A DNA stretch of 64,000 nt, taken from the NCBI GenBank assembly GCA_027625915.1, contig JANTQA010000029.1, forward strand, positions 7,378,001-7,442,000. Direction: 5' to 3'. Under the pieces are notes generated by a model. That model had not been told where the DNA came from. It was given only the letters and a program-made list of their open reading frames with translations, and did no database searches. This DNA is from Anaeramoeba flamelloides (Eukaryota > Metamonada > Anaeramoebidae). Every line of letters starts with the position of its first letter. Within the stretch, counting starts at the first letter, position 1. Position numbers and translations under genes: made by a program. Below are positions 23,196 to 35,553 of the stretch, in pieces.

Positions 23196-23752
23196 CTTAA
23201 GGTTTACAATCCCATAAATTTGAAAAATGATAATGTTATTTCTGATACTATAACTTGTTATTTTAGTTTTTATCTGACCTGTCTTGAACTTGGTAGGGTT
23301 TTAATAGTTGTTCAAAAAGGCAATTTTTGTCTATTTATTTAATTATTCCGAAATTCCGAATTGAAGAGTGTAAGACTAATAGAAATTGGAATAGTGTTTA
23401 ACAATAGATTTGATTTTTAGGTTGTTGATTGAAATTTTTAATTAGGTTTGGTTCGATTAGGTAAATGAAAATTTTTTTTTGTAAAAAGCTCCAAATATAA
23501 CCAAATCAAAATTAAAAATTTCAGTCAAAGCTCACAAACCACATTTTTTTATAACTTACGTGCCTATCAATTAATATGTTAAACTCTTCAATTCGGATTT
23601 CCGAAAAATTAAATAGACAAAAATTGCCTTTTTGAACAACTATTAAAACCCTACCAAGTTCAAGATAGGTCAGAAAAAAACTTAAATAACAAGTTATAGT
23701 ATCAGAAATAACATTATCATTTTTCAAATTTCAGGGATTTTAATCCTTAAGG
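23196..23752. mobile_element. Foldback element, family shared with 53408-53868
   Basis: The left arm, 23196-23370 (starting CTTAAGG, with TGATAATGTTATTTC and GTTCAAAAAGGCAATTTTTG), pairs with the right arm, 23583-23752. The spacer is about 210 bp. The 53.4-kb element shows the same arm sequences in diverged form. Confidence 0.8.
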
Positions 23753-23755
23753 TAC

Positions 23756-26640
23756 TAATAAACTATAAAAAAACTTCGAGATATTTAAATAGCAAACCCA
23801 AAAAAATTTTAAAACATCTTGAAATGGAAAAATGAAGTAAAAATCTGATTACTACAAAAACCAAACTTACTATTAAAATCTATTTTTGAAAATAAATTCT
23901 GTTTTTAAAAATTTTCATCGATTTTTCTAATTTTTGTAAAGTTCAAAATTCAACCTATTTCCAATTTATTTAAAAAAACAAATATTTTCTGGTTGAAGAA
24001 GAAAGAAATCAAATTGTCTAAAAGGGGTATACAAAAATACACTTTAAAAATTAAACCACATAAATTTTTAAAAAAACCAAGTTTAAGAAATGTACTAAAT
24101 TCCAAAAAAATAACAAAATTATTTATAACTTGTAAAAAATATACTTTTTTGATTCACAGAACAATTCAAATTAATTTTTACTTTTCTTTGAAAAAAAAAA
24201 ATACAATAAAAAAAACTAAATAATCAAATTAAAAATTCGACGATAATACGTTTTTTAAAACTCTGGAAAATTCAACTTATAATCTTGAGAAATATTATTG
24301 AATTTGATTATTTTGATACTCAACCAATAACCTAATTTTAATCCTTTCAGTGAGTTTTTAATAATTCAAAAATTAAATTTATCAAGAATTTTTTTTTATT
24401 TCTCCATTTTGGAAAGATTTTTAACAAATAAAATAAATAAAAATAAATAATTCTAGAAAAATTATTTTTTAGATTCGATCAAATAATTAATTTTAATAAT
24501 AATAAGTTTGTTGTTTATACTCTTAATATTGTAAAAAGAATATAAACTAGTCTTTTAAAATTGAAGAAATTGAATAAATATTTGTGAATCAAAAAAATGA
24601 TCAATTTTTTCTGGATCTTCAAGAGACAATATTCGATTAATTTTTCTTTTATTTTTAAAAAATGAAATTAGTGTTTCAGTGTTATTTATTTGTCCCAACA
24701 AACTATAAAATCATGAAAAGTGAGATTTCTTTAAAAATAAAAATGTTTTGAAAATTAATTATATTTAATTTTTCAAATCATAAAAAAATAAACAAAACGG
24801 ATCTGGATCTTTTAACTGAACATTTAATTCTCAAAAAAGAATTCTTTTAAAAATAACATCTCTTTCTCTAAAGTTGATTAAAGGGTTTTACTATTGGACA
24901 AAATCGTACCCTTGTTTAAATAATTACCCTGTTATAATCTTGTAAAAAAGCAAACAAAGTACTGTTATTTTAAATGGGGTGATGTGCCTGAAATCCATTG
25001 GAAAATGATTTGATAAAATGATCTCTTGTAAATACTATTTGATTTTGTTAGTGAAATTTTACTTAGACGTGTTTTTCAGGTACAAAAAAATAAAATATTT
25101 AAAATAAAAGTTAAGAAAACATAACAAAAAGTTTTTCAAAAACAAAAACAGTTATTTACAAAAAAAAATACAAATAATTTTTATAAAAACCAACTAAAAT
25201 CTCAATACTAATTATTGAAACCACTGTACTGATATCAATAAACAATAAATTAAATTCAAATATATAAGTAGTTCTACACACAAAAAAAAGTTATGACTTA
25301 AACATTCGTAAAGAGTATAAAGGAAAAATTTTCACAAAAAATTCTTTTTTTGTTGAATTTTTTCTTCCCTTTTTCAAATGAAAAATTTTCAGTCGGAAAA
25401 AGAATTTTATTGTTATAAAGGCTATCTCTGTTTTTTATGATTGGATAATATCCTTTATATGATGCATGACAAATTTATTAACTTGAATAAATGTTTATTC
25501 AAGAGATTTATTTAAAATTTAATATTAATATTTTTTTCAAACTTTTTTTATTTTCTCAAATCCCTTTTTTGATAACTGAAATTCGAAAATAAAAATGCTC
25601 TTGGTTTACTTACTTTTCCCATTTTAAGTATTCTTTAATTTAGGTAAGTTGTCTAAAAAAACTTGAGAGTCAATCCGAAAGTAAGTAAAGTTAGAGATTA
25701 ACATAAATTGATCTCAAATTGGAATTTTTTATTCCATTATACAAACCTTTTGATGAATAATTTTTTTTTTTAATTTTCTCCTCAAATCTGAAAGGAATCC
25801 AAAATTAAGAATATTTACAATTTTTTTAACAACCAATCTTTTAGGAGATCTCTCCTTTATATCTGATATTTGAAATCTATTTTTTAATGGAAAAAATTAA
25901 AGATTTTTTATGTCGTATTCAACTGTTTACAGATCACTAAATTTCAATGATAAAGACACAATATCAGAAATTAACAAAAAAATAATCTTAATATCTAAAA
26001 ATAAACAAGAATTTTTAGCCAAGCCAAAAATTGATATAGCTTTAAAATCAAGAACAAAAAAACTATCAGAAAAAAATATTTCAGGAATTTTTTTAGATAA
26101 AGAAAAGATATAATTCAAAAAACTTCAAAAAGGTAAAAGTTTAGTTCAAAAAAAAAAAATGATATTTAGTCAAGATAAATTATAAAATGGAATAAAAGTT
26201 GAAATGATTCAAATAGATTATACTTTAGCCAATTATTCTATTGATAGATTATATTTAATATAACTCAGAAATATTTTATCTTGGTTGGTATTAGGATAAA
26301 TAAAAAGGTCACAAAATCTTTAAAAATAAATTATTTATCTCCAAGGAATATATTGAAACAGAAAAAAAAAATTATCAAAAAGGAATGTCAATTTATATAA
26401 AAAAGAAGATTTAAACTTAAAAATAAATAAGAAATTCTGTATTTAGGATATATATCCAAAAAATTAATGTTTTCAAAAATAGATAATCAAAATATTATTT
26501 GGGAAATAGAAAACATAGAATTATAAAATGTAAATCTAAATATATTTTGAGAAAATTTAATTATAAATGTTCTGAGTGTTAAAGTCAACAACACTAAATA
26601 ATTATTAGGTATAATGTAAATATTAACAAACATTGTGTAA
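23756..26640. other. Long intergenic stretch, mostly featureless
   Basis: Lys/Ile-rich open frames at 23993-24223 and 25910-26113 look like AT-bias products. Around 25900-26600 the plus strand has protein-like texture without a long frame, so an old unclassified element relic is possible. Confidence 0.4.
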
Positions 26641-26744
26641 TCAAGTGCCGTATAGTGCCTAGATTTTTTTTACTATCAGAAATAAATAGAAAATTTATTT
26701 AATTTTCAGTTCATTTTTTTCTTAAATTGAAAAAATCTAATAGC
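26641..26744. repeat. Palindromic hairpin insertion H7 with AGTGCC tag
   Basis: Tag TCAAGTGCCGTATAGTGCCT, then stem AGATTTTTTT, with the closing arm AAAAAATCTAA near 26730-26740. Same architecture as H2 but a different stem sequence. Confidence 0.6.
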
Positions 26745-26747
26745 TAT

Positions 26748-26947
26748 TACAGTTAGTTTCGCTTTTAAGGTACAAACTTTTAAGCAAATTTAAGGCACCT
26801 AAAAATCTCAATTTAAAGTACATTTTTTGGAATTTTTTGTTAATCAATTAATTTTACTAGTTTTTGGATTTTGTGCCTTAATTTGAGATCTTTTATGTGC
26901 CTTAAATTCCGTTCAAAGTTCGTATCTTTAAAGTGAAACTCACTGTA
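26748..26947. mobile_element. 200-bp palindromic MITE (TACAGT ends)
   Basis: Ends TACAGTTAGTTTC and its inverse GAAACTCACTGTA. Subterminal GTGCCTTAA blocks also pair, and a poly-pyrimidine centre joins the arms. The half copy at 7783-7881 confirms a family. Confidence 0.7.
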
Positions 26948-27695
26948 GTTGAAAGTAATTTCATCCTCTCAAAATAAAAAAATAAGCAAAAACTCTTTTT
27001 AATGATTTTTTCTATTTATTATATTGGATTCGATTTTTAAGAGAATATAAAATTATGATGCTATCTAAAACGTTGGTGAAAAAATCACTTTGGTTAATAG
27101 ATAAACAAACTTTATTTAATCAAAAAAATAAAATATTAAAAAAATTTTCACAAGATGGAATTTTATGTTTTTTCACAAAGTTTTTTACAAAGAATCTTAG
27201 GTTTTCATGTCAATTGATAAACTTTCGAATAGGTATATTTAAAGTTTAATCACATTTCCCATTTTAATGATGTACTTTTTAAAAGAAAAAAAACTGTAAT
27301 TGAATTCTTCTCCAAATAAGAAAAAAATATGTAACAGTTCTCTTAATGGTATAAGATACATGAAAGATTTATGTAGGGTGGCTTAAAAATTATTAATTTT
27401 AATTGGTTGATCTAAAAGAAAAATATCTCTTGTAGAGTATTTCCAAAATACTACTCCTCAAAAAAGGAAGTAATATTCTCGATCATTCTTCAGGACTATC
27501 TGAATTTTATGCTCTGTGAGCATTGAAATACAAAGCAGTAAATAGATTAAGACCTTTAAAATATAGTGAATTGAGGGAAAGTCAAATATTGTCAATTTTA
27601 TAGCAATTTAAGATTTTGACTAAAATCATTTATTGATCCAAAAACTTTTAGAAAAATCCCAACAAAGCAAGGCATAAATAAAAAGCTATTTTTTT

Positions 27696-27802
27696 TGATA
27701 TTGGGAAAATGTCACTCCACTTTCTTTTCAAATGGGTGGCTACACTCACCACCAACTCTAACATACTTCAATATAAAGTGGGGTGACATTTTCCCAATAT
27801 CA
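27696..27802. mobile_element. 107-bp MITE with near-perfect 25-bp TIRs
   Basis: TIR starts TGATATTGGGAAAATGTCAC at the left and is exactly inverted at the right end at 27802. One mismatch in 25 bp. The small centre contains GGTGGCTACACTCACCACC, itself a mini-hairpin. Confidence 0.8.
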
Positions 27803-28956
27803 TTTTGGAAGTCAAAAATTTTGCGTGAAAAATTTTGGATTTGGAAAGTAAATTTTTTTTGCCTTCCTCAAAAAAAACCTAAATTTTGCATTTTAACAAG
27901 ATCTATTAAATCAACATTCTTTTGAGTCAATAATTCGTGTTGTGGGTATAAAAGTAATAGCCACTGGGAATAAAATTCGAATAATCCTCAACTATTATTA
28001 AGAAAAAATTATTAATTCAATTTTTTTTGTGTGTAGTTTTATTGTTTTTTTCTTAAAAACTCTCAGATTAAAAGCCATTTATCACAAAGTACGTTACTGG
28101 GGTTTTTGAAAGGTTAATTTTGGTATTGCTAGGAATTCACAGAAAATTGTATTAATTGAGATCAGTTAATAAATATGTAAAGATAGATAGGTAGATAGAT
28201 AATTTTTTTTTTTCAAATTTTAGACTGTATGTTTGAATCATAAGTTACCAAAAATTTAATATATATAAAAAAAAAAGTAAAAAAGATTTTATAAATTAAA
28301 AATCCCTTGAAAACTCTTTCTAGTTGATTTTTCTAATATTTTGAAAACTATAAATATCTTTATATTTTTGTTATGTTAATTACATTGAAGTAAAATTATT
28401 TATTTTTCCTAAAAATTTTTCCTTTTTGTATTCTGTTTTAACGATAAATTATATAACTATTTCGATTTTTATAATTTATATTTATTTACAAATGATTTAT
28501 TCCAAGAAATTGATATTTCTTGTAAAATTAATTAAAAAAAATTTGCATTGTGTTTTCCAAAAAAATTGTTTAAGAGTAAAGTTCAAAATTTATACAATTT
28601 AATTCTGCAAAAAAGTGATAGTTCAAAGTTTCTTTTTGATCGGGGTACATAGGTGATTTATTGAATTATTAGTATTTTGGTTTTTCTTTTCACAAAGCTA
28701 AATGATAATTTTGTTCGTTTTATTTCACAATTAACAACAACTCAAAATACATAAATATTGAGAAAAAATAGAAAAAATTAATAAGAAAAATTTAATAAAT
28801 TTGAATTTTGAGGATTTTTAGGAAAATTCTTCTGTAATTGATTGATCTAGTCTCAAAGCAAAATGGTGTGTAAGGATTGAGAAATGCAATTCATTATTTT
28901 AATTTTTTACTTTGAAATATAAAAAAAAAATAAAACCGTTCAGTTTACATAAACTC

Positions 28957-29122
28957 TCCGTCGAGGAAATTCTAAAAACCAAGACAGCGGTCATCGACCT
29001 ATAATAGGAAGTTCAAGAACTGTTCTATTATAGTATTTCTCACGCTCACGAGTACATGTATTGAATCGTCATCGCGGTTTTCGTGTAAATGTATTTGTGG
29101 GTGGAACTGATTTGAAAGAACT
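28957..29122. ncRNA. G+C-elevated island with perfect hairpin: candidate structured RNA
   Basis: This 165-bp stretch has clearly higher G+C than its surroundings and no long ORF. A perfect stem (CTATAATAG at 28999-29007 with CTATTATAG at 29025-29033) encloses AGTTC/GAACT, which also pair. Several short frames look protein-like on both strands, so unrecognised small exons or a decayed coding fragment are alternatives. I found no snRNA, tRNA, SRP or RNase P consensus. It lies about 310 bp upstream of the Sec61 gamma start. Confidence 0.3.
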
Positions 29123-29434
29123 ATAGAATAGATCCCTATTGATAATGAAATTACGTAATGAAAAGAAATAACCAAAATTTAGAAAACTGAAAAATGGACA
29201 AAATTGAAAATAGTTTGTTAAAACTTACTTTGAAGCATTTTCGCACCTTAATACAGTAAAAAGAGAAAACACAGTTTTGTGACCATCGTTAAAGCACATT
29301 TTTCAAAGGTAAGAACATTTATACCTCTCATTTAAAGAAGAGAATAAATTCAGATCAAGTCAAGACCATAAAAGAAACTGAGGGAATTTATTTTTTATCT
29401 TTATTTCTTGTCTGTCATTGTTGTTATTTCCAAA

Positions 29435-29770
29435 ATGGAAAAACAAATTTCTGAAAATGTTATTCAGCCACTAGAACAATTTTATAAAGAGAGCAAAAGC
29501 TTTTTTATCAAATGTACAAAACCAGATCGAAAGGGTAAAAATTGACCAATAAAAACAAATCTTCCCGTTTTTTTTTTTTTTTTATCAAGTGCATTAAAAA
29601 AAGATTTTTTTCTTTTCTTTTCATTTTCTCGACCAAATTTGTCTTTGTGAATAGAATTTAAACAAGTTTCTCTTGCAACACTTGTAGGCTTTGCAGCAAT
29701 GGGTATCATCGGTTTTTTAATTAAATTAATCTTTCTTGCAATCAACAACATTTTAATTGGTGGAGGTTAA
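29435..29770 (+). CDS. SEC61G: Protein transport protein Sec61 subunit gamma (SSS1/SecE)
   Basis: Two exons, 29435-29534 and 29655-29770, with a 120-nt GTAAAA...ATAG intron splitting a Glu codon. The protein is 71 residues, the family's usual size. It begins MEKQISENVIQPLEQF, has the conserved cytosolic helix motif KCTKPDRKEF at residues 26-35, and a single membrane helix from about residue 40 (LATLVGFAAMGIIGFLIKLI) ending AINNILIGGG. Sec61 gamma clamps the Sec61 alpha channel in the ER membrane for co-translational protein import. The match to human and yeast proteins is clear by eye. The intron position inside KPDRK/EF and the TAA at 29768-29770 are well supported. An antisense open frame at 29482-29751 is a shadow. 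Confidence 0.95.
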
Positions 29771-29796
29771 GTAGACCTCGTACTTCCCAACATTAT

Positions 29797-29995
29797 TTAT
29801 GGTGTTAGTAGACTTCTTCTTCTTCTTTTTCTTTTTGCTTTTCTTTTTGTTCTTGATGAGAAATTATACTTGAAGGTTACAGAAGAAAACGAAATGAAAA
29901 AGATCTTTTCAGAAGATTTTCGCTCTTTTTTTTTCTTTGCCTCGTCAACACCCTTAATAATTACCAACGAACTTTTTATTTCTTTTTTAATTTTT
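29797..29995. other. Coding-like on both strands just downstream of Sec61 gamma
   Basis: The minus strand reads SLVIIKGVDEAKKKKERKSS and ends in an Arg/Lys-rich tail with TAA at 29797-29799. The plus strand reads FVLDEKLYLKVTEENEMKKI after a hydrophobic run. Both look plausible, and neither has a certain start. This may be a convergent gene's last exon, or chance. Confidence 0.25.
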
Positions 29996-30405
29996 TAATT
30001 TTTTTTTTTTTTTTCTTTTTTGAGATTATAACCGATTTTTAAAAACAAAGAAAGTTTAGAACCTTATTTTTTCATTACCAATAATAAAAAAAAGGTAAAC
30101 AAATTTGCTTTTTTGTTTCTTTATTTTTTTGTGTTCCCCTTTTCTCACACAAAATGAAAAAAAAAAACCAATCGTTCATTGTAATCGCCATTCGGCATTT
30201 CAAATAAAAAAAAAAAAACAAACGGACTGAAAATAAAAAATTTTTTTTCAAACCAACAGATTCCAAAATTGAAGAATAACAATAAACTTGAATAAAAAGG
30301 ACTTTTTAATTTTTCAAAAAATTTTTCATCAAAGAAAATGATGAGATCCTATGATCGATGTAAAGATAATATTCACCACAATATTTTTCAAATTCTTACT
30401 TTTTC

Positions 30406-30650
30406 TTAAAGGCTTGGTTTTGTAACACCATATGTTTCGGAAAAAGCCACCATTTTCTCTCCATCTAAACAAAGTGGGATCTTTTGGACAATAAAAGTAC
30501 TTGGTTTTGTTAAAAATCTTATTTCAAATGCATAGTGTGAAATTGTCTTCAAATCTTTGAATAAGAAATTGGAAATAATTTTCACTTCAACTTCCATCTT
30601 ATTATTCTTTAACCAAGAACCTTTCAAAGAAATAGATTGTAATTAGGATC
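30406..30650 (-). CDS. Unrecognised exon, related sequence at 20.8 kb
   Basis: Open frame preceded by an acceptor-like CTAAT...TTTGAAAG. It reads GSWLKNNKMEVEVKIISNF, then TISHYAFEIRFL and VQKIPLCLDGEKMVAFSETY before TAA. The first part and its upstream flank recur inside the MITE at 20779-21014. No family recognised. It could be one exon of a gene on the minus strand or a decayed copy of one. Confidence 0.35.
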
Positions 30651-30754
30651 TCTCTTTCTTTATTTGTTTAATCCTATTTTATTGTATAAATTGGGTTTAT
30701 TTTTGGGGGACTAACTACTTAAAAGGAAAGGAATTTTGGATTGCTGTTGTTTTC

Positions 30755-31258
30755 CAATCAATAAATGTAAATTTTTATTTCAATTTCCAAAATGATGTTT
30801 AAATTATTACTGTTACAATCAAATTTTCATAATAAAAATTTTGTCTTAGGGTTCAATAAGTAAGTTTAATTTATTGCCTAAAAATATCATTTCAAACAAG
30901 AATTTGTAAAGATCTTTATATTTTCTTCAACTTATAAATTCGTAAAAATTTTTTTAGAATGTGAACGAAAAATTTTCATTTTTTAATTGGAAATTAATAC
31001 TGTTATTTTCCAATTAATAAATGAAAATTTTTATTTCAATTTCCAAAATGAATATTTATTATAACTGTTACAATCAAATTATAAAAGTGAAAATTTTGTC
31101 TCAGAGTTAACTAAGGAAGTTTAATTTATTGACGAAAAATATCATTTCTCAAAGATGTTGTAAAGATCTTTGGATTTTCCTTTCGACCATTAAACGAGAA
31201 AAATATTTTGGAATGTGTACAAAAAATTTCCTTTTTTTAATTGGGAAATAATAGTAGT
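30755..31258. repeat. Tandem duplication of a dispersed repeat (2 x about 250 bp)
   Basis: Two direct copies (about 30755-31004 and 31005-31258) share TCCAATTAATAAATG-like starts, CTGTTACAATCAAATT, AGTTTAATTTATTG and GTAAAGATCTTT blocks. Same family as the arms at 18690 and 21140 and the copy at 38870. Confidence 0.7.
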
Positions 31259-34200
31259 ATTAAAAAAACTCTACAGTCTGTGCACTTTTTAACACACATT
31301 CTAATTGATTAAAAAGGCATATAAAAATTATTTTTATTTAAGGGATTAGCGTATTTTACAGAGAAGCCTTAAATAAAATTATCTTGTTATTGAACGTTAT
31401 AGTATTAGTATTAGTGTTAAATGGTTCAAATGTCTCTAAAAAACCGATTAGTCAAGTAGTACTATGGGTTGATTTCATCAATTAAAAATGATCCTTATAT
31501 TTGTAAAAAAACCGAACAATTTTTGAAAAAAATCAACAATTCTAAATAAAATTTAAAGGGTTGATACATAAATCTGAAAATAATTCAAAGTTGAAAAATA
31601 TCTTTTTTTAAATTTGTCTTTAAATGTAGATTAGTATCTAAAAAAGTCAAGTATTTTAATGAATTAAATAATTAACCAATCTATTTTTTAGAAAAATTTT
31701 TCAGAAATATTTGAAAATATATTGATGTTACAATTGACTTTATAAAAAGCAAACAAAACCAACCAGTCTTTGGGCTTTTATGTTGATGATTATTGGGTTA
31801 ATCTTTGAAATTAAAAAAATTATAAAAATAGTTACCTTTTTGTGATTCTAAATATGAATTATCAAATACTGGATAGGTATTATTTTTTTAGTTTCTATTT
31901 TTCGTTTTTTAAAATTTGAAAAGATTTTAAAAAAAAATTACAAAATGATCATTTTTAACACTTGATTTTTTAAAAAAAATTAATAAGTTTCTGTTCCAAT
32001 AATATTGATAAAGGATATTTAGAGGTATTTGGTCCATTGAACACTAATTTTATTTATATTCCATTACATCATTCTTTAATTAATACCCGATTTAATACAA
32101 TAATAACCTCTTAGAGCACAATTCTTGGACAAAAAGTAAATAATTTTTTTTTTGATTATTGTTTGTGGTTGAAAAAAAAAAATTGGTTTTATTATGACCA
32201 ATTTTTTATCCTTTTTCTAGGTTTTTTTTTTTTTATGTGTGTACCTTCTTTTGATTATTTTGTGCCTCATATTTGATCTTATAATATATTTTAAAAGACT
32301 ATGGGATGGAGGTAATCCCGAATTTAGACACCTTAACAATTTCAATTACCTATAAAAGTGAAAATCAAAAGATATGAAAAGCAATTAAAAGTTATTCATA
32401 ATACATAGTTAATACCGACTTATCAGCACTTTAGAAAAAAATTTCACTTTGGAATAGAAAAAAAAAATAGAAATGTTCTGAATCGAAGTGGGTTTTTAGT
32501 CTGACATGTAACATAATCATTATTCAACGGAAAAAATTGGTTAACCACCTGAATGGTAAAATGGTAGTAAAAGTTAATAATTTTCTAAAAAAATAAAATA
32601 ACTTCTTTTTGGTATAATGAAAGTTCTGACATATCAATAACTTTATTACCTTTTAATTTATTTTACAACATTTTACTAATACCTTTTCTAAGTTCTTTTT
32701 TTTATCAAACAAAAACTTATAATAATTCTACTTGTAATATCAAATTTGAAAAAAAAATACTAATTTACCCCTTTTTAGTCTCATTTTTTTTTATATAATG
32801 ATAAATTCTAATAAATTTCAATAAATTTTCAGTTCAATTTCCATTTGAATAAATCTTCGAACTGTTTCTTATCAAACTTTTCCTGAAAAAGAATATTTTG
32901 AAGAACTACTAATTTTACAGAGTTTCTTAACACTTGACTTCATAAAATGCTTTCTTCAAAGTTGATCATAAAAATTTCAAAAAGGAAAATAAAGTAAAAA
33001 TTTCCAAACTTTAATTGCATTTTATCAGTATCAAAAATACAATAAAAATCCAAAAGTGCCAAAAAAAGGAGAATTTAAAATAATTCTACTATAAATTTTT
33101 ATTATTTTGGAATGTTTTTATTCATTTTGTGTATATAAGTCAGATTAAATTAAACGGCATTATACCTAGAAGTGCAAAATATTTTTTGGAAGAATTTCTA
33201 AATATTAAATAAGTTAGATAAAGTTGATATTTAAAAACGTGTCAGAATCACTTAAGTTATTGAATTATTGTTAGAATTTGATATATTTTCCCATTTTAGA
33301 AATAAACTCCTTTTCAAAAATTGTGACTCACCTGAAATAATAAATTGAAAAAAAAAAAAAATTATCCTTTAGTATTCAAGAACAATTAATAACTAAATAT
33401 GATTTTTAATTATCTTTTAAGTCATTCTAAATCTATAAAGGCCTGATATATTAAAAATTAAAAAAAAAAAAATAAAACCAAAAACCAAAAAAAAGTGAGT
33501 CACAATTTTTGAAATGAGCATTACGGATTTTTTATTACGGAACTTACACTGAAAAAAAGTTGAACAAAAAGATTTTTTATGAATAATTAAATCCATTTTC
33601 AAAGACATTTCATAGTCAACATTTTCTTTGTGATTATTTGTCTTTTCGAAGATCTCTTTTTTTTTCCACATGATCTTTTAAAAAAAAAAAAAAAAAAGAA
33701 AAAAAAAGAATAATTAAAAGAAAAAAGCAAAAGAAAAACAAAAATTTGAAAAAGCAAAACTAAAATTTGCAAAATTAGAAAAAATAATTCTGATCCAATA
33801 ATTTGAAAATATTTTTTGTAAAGAATACTGGGATAAACCCTCAAAACAACCCCAATTAACATTATAAAGCGAGACAAAATTTATGAAAAATAGTTTAGTT
33901 AGTAAATTAAGTTGCAATGATACCATTTAAATTTTTTTACAAAATGTATTAACAGTGTGAAAAGTGAGTTTGAAGAGATAAATTGTATATAAAAATATTT
34001 TTATAGTGATATTAATTATCATAATTTTACATCAATAATGAACTTTTTATAATAAAATTAATAAAAATTATCATATACAAATTGCACTAACGGGAACAAT
34101 TATAAAAAAATGTATTCTAAAAAATCATGATTTCATAATTTTTAAGATGTATATTTGTTGAGTCATATAATAAACCAATTTGAAAGTTTGTAGATTTTTA

Positions 34201-34407
34201 ATCTCAAGTTTATATTAAAAAATAAATATTATTTAAAATTTTTTTTTCAATCGATATTACAATAAATCAACTTATCTTTGAAATTAATTAATGTTTTTTG
34301 CCATAAAAAGTTTTAAAAATCAAAAATAAATCTTGATAAAAATAAATTATCAGGTAAACGTTCAAATGAAGATCGGTTGTACAATCTATCCAAAGCTACC
34401 ACAAAAA
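31259..34407. other. Long intergenic stretch, diffuse repeat similarity only
   Basis: Parts of 31380-32110 share short blocks in the same order with 60930-61750 (for example ATCAATTAAAAATGAT), suggesting a very old dispersed repeat. No gene recognised. Confidence 0.35.
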
Positions 34408-34756
34408 TTTTACAATATCAAATTTTGATGTTGAGGTAAATTTTTAAAAAGTTGAATATAAGAATAAGAAAGCACATATTTAAAATATTTTTTCCTAAAT
34501 GATCCTAGATTCAGGAATTTTTTCTGATTTTCAAAAAATAAAATTTCAGAACATAAAATGACTCTAAACATCTAAAATTCATTAAGAAATGATAGAAAAT
34601 TTACTCTTAAACATGAATTTATTTTATGAGAAAATCAAAAGTCTATTTTTCATATCAACTCATTTATGAACAAATATTTTAAATATGTGCTTTCTTATTC
34701 TTATATTCAACTTTTTAAAAATTTACCTCAACATCAAAATTTGAAATTGAAAAAAT
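34408..34756. mobile_element. Foldback element, about 85-bp arms
   Basis: The left arm, 34408-34490 (AATTTTGATGTTGAGGTAAA, then AAAGTTGAATATAAGAATAA), is inverted at 34672-34756. The match continues weakly outward. The middle is AT-rich without an ORF. Confidence 0.75.
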
Positions 34757-35553
34757 TTCACGGTTGTCTTGGAGTGGCAGTAACAAAATGAAAAAAAATT
34801 GAAAAAAAAAAAAATTCTATATCTTTGACGACTTTTAAGAAATCACCATAATTCCAAATTTAAAAAAGATAGTCTAGAAATATAACCATTCTGCCAAATT
34901 AAATAGTTTGAATTTTGACTTTAACTTCGATCTTTAACACAATTTTTGAAAAGATGAATCCAAAATTTTTTCAATTTATTTTTCAACAAATAGTATATCT
35001 GTATCCCAATGCCTTTGTTTTAATTTGAAGATCTGTTTGAAACTTCAAAAATCACAATATTATTTTTAAAATAGTTGAAATTATTTGAGAGACTTTAATA
35101 ATACAAATAAATTTCTAATTTAAAGATCATTTCAATTCCTTTGAAAGTATTCAAATGCTGGTGTTTGTATGAGACAAGAAGTCAGTAGTCCCTTAAAAGA
35201 ATAAAAAAATAAAAACGAGAAACCAAGCAATAGAAAATTTAAAAAAACAAAAAATACAAACAAAAGTGATAAAAAAAGTTTACGTTTTTTTTTAAAAGTA
35301 TCAGATGGAAGAAAAATGATTAAAAGTTAAAAACCAGATGAAAATCGAAAAAAAAACAAAAAGATCAAGGAAATCTGTGAAACAAATCAAAGACAAAAAA
35401 CAAAAATTCGAAAAAAAAAAAGAAAAAATTTTTTAAAAAAAAATAAAGCATGGTTGCTTTTGTGAAAAGTCTTCTTTCAAAAATCAATTTTTTTATTGCG
35501 AGTCTTTTGTTTGTTTGTGGATAAGTCTATGTTGTTAATGAATAATGTTTTAT

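Noticed and set aside
25910-26640. Lys-rich frame and following protein-like texture, possibly an old element
   Set aside because: No family motif visible, so it is noted only as a possible unclassified relic.
28957-29122. Alternative genetic code suggested by in-frame stops in protein-like text
   Set aside because: All secure genes here use TAA/TAG/TGA as stops and CAA/CAG for Gln across thousands of codons.
31996-32110. Short reading DKGYLEVFGPLNTNFIY resembling mitochondrial ND5
   Set aside because: Only about 17 residues with no supporting context or continuing frame; a nuclear mitochondrial fragment cannot be claimed from that.
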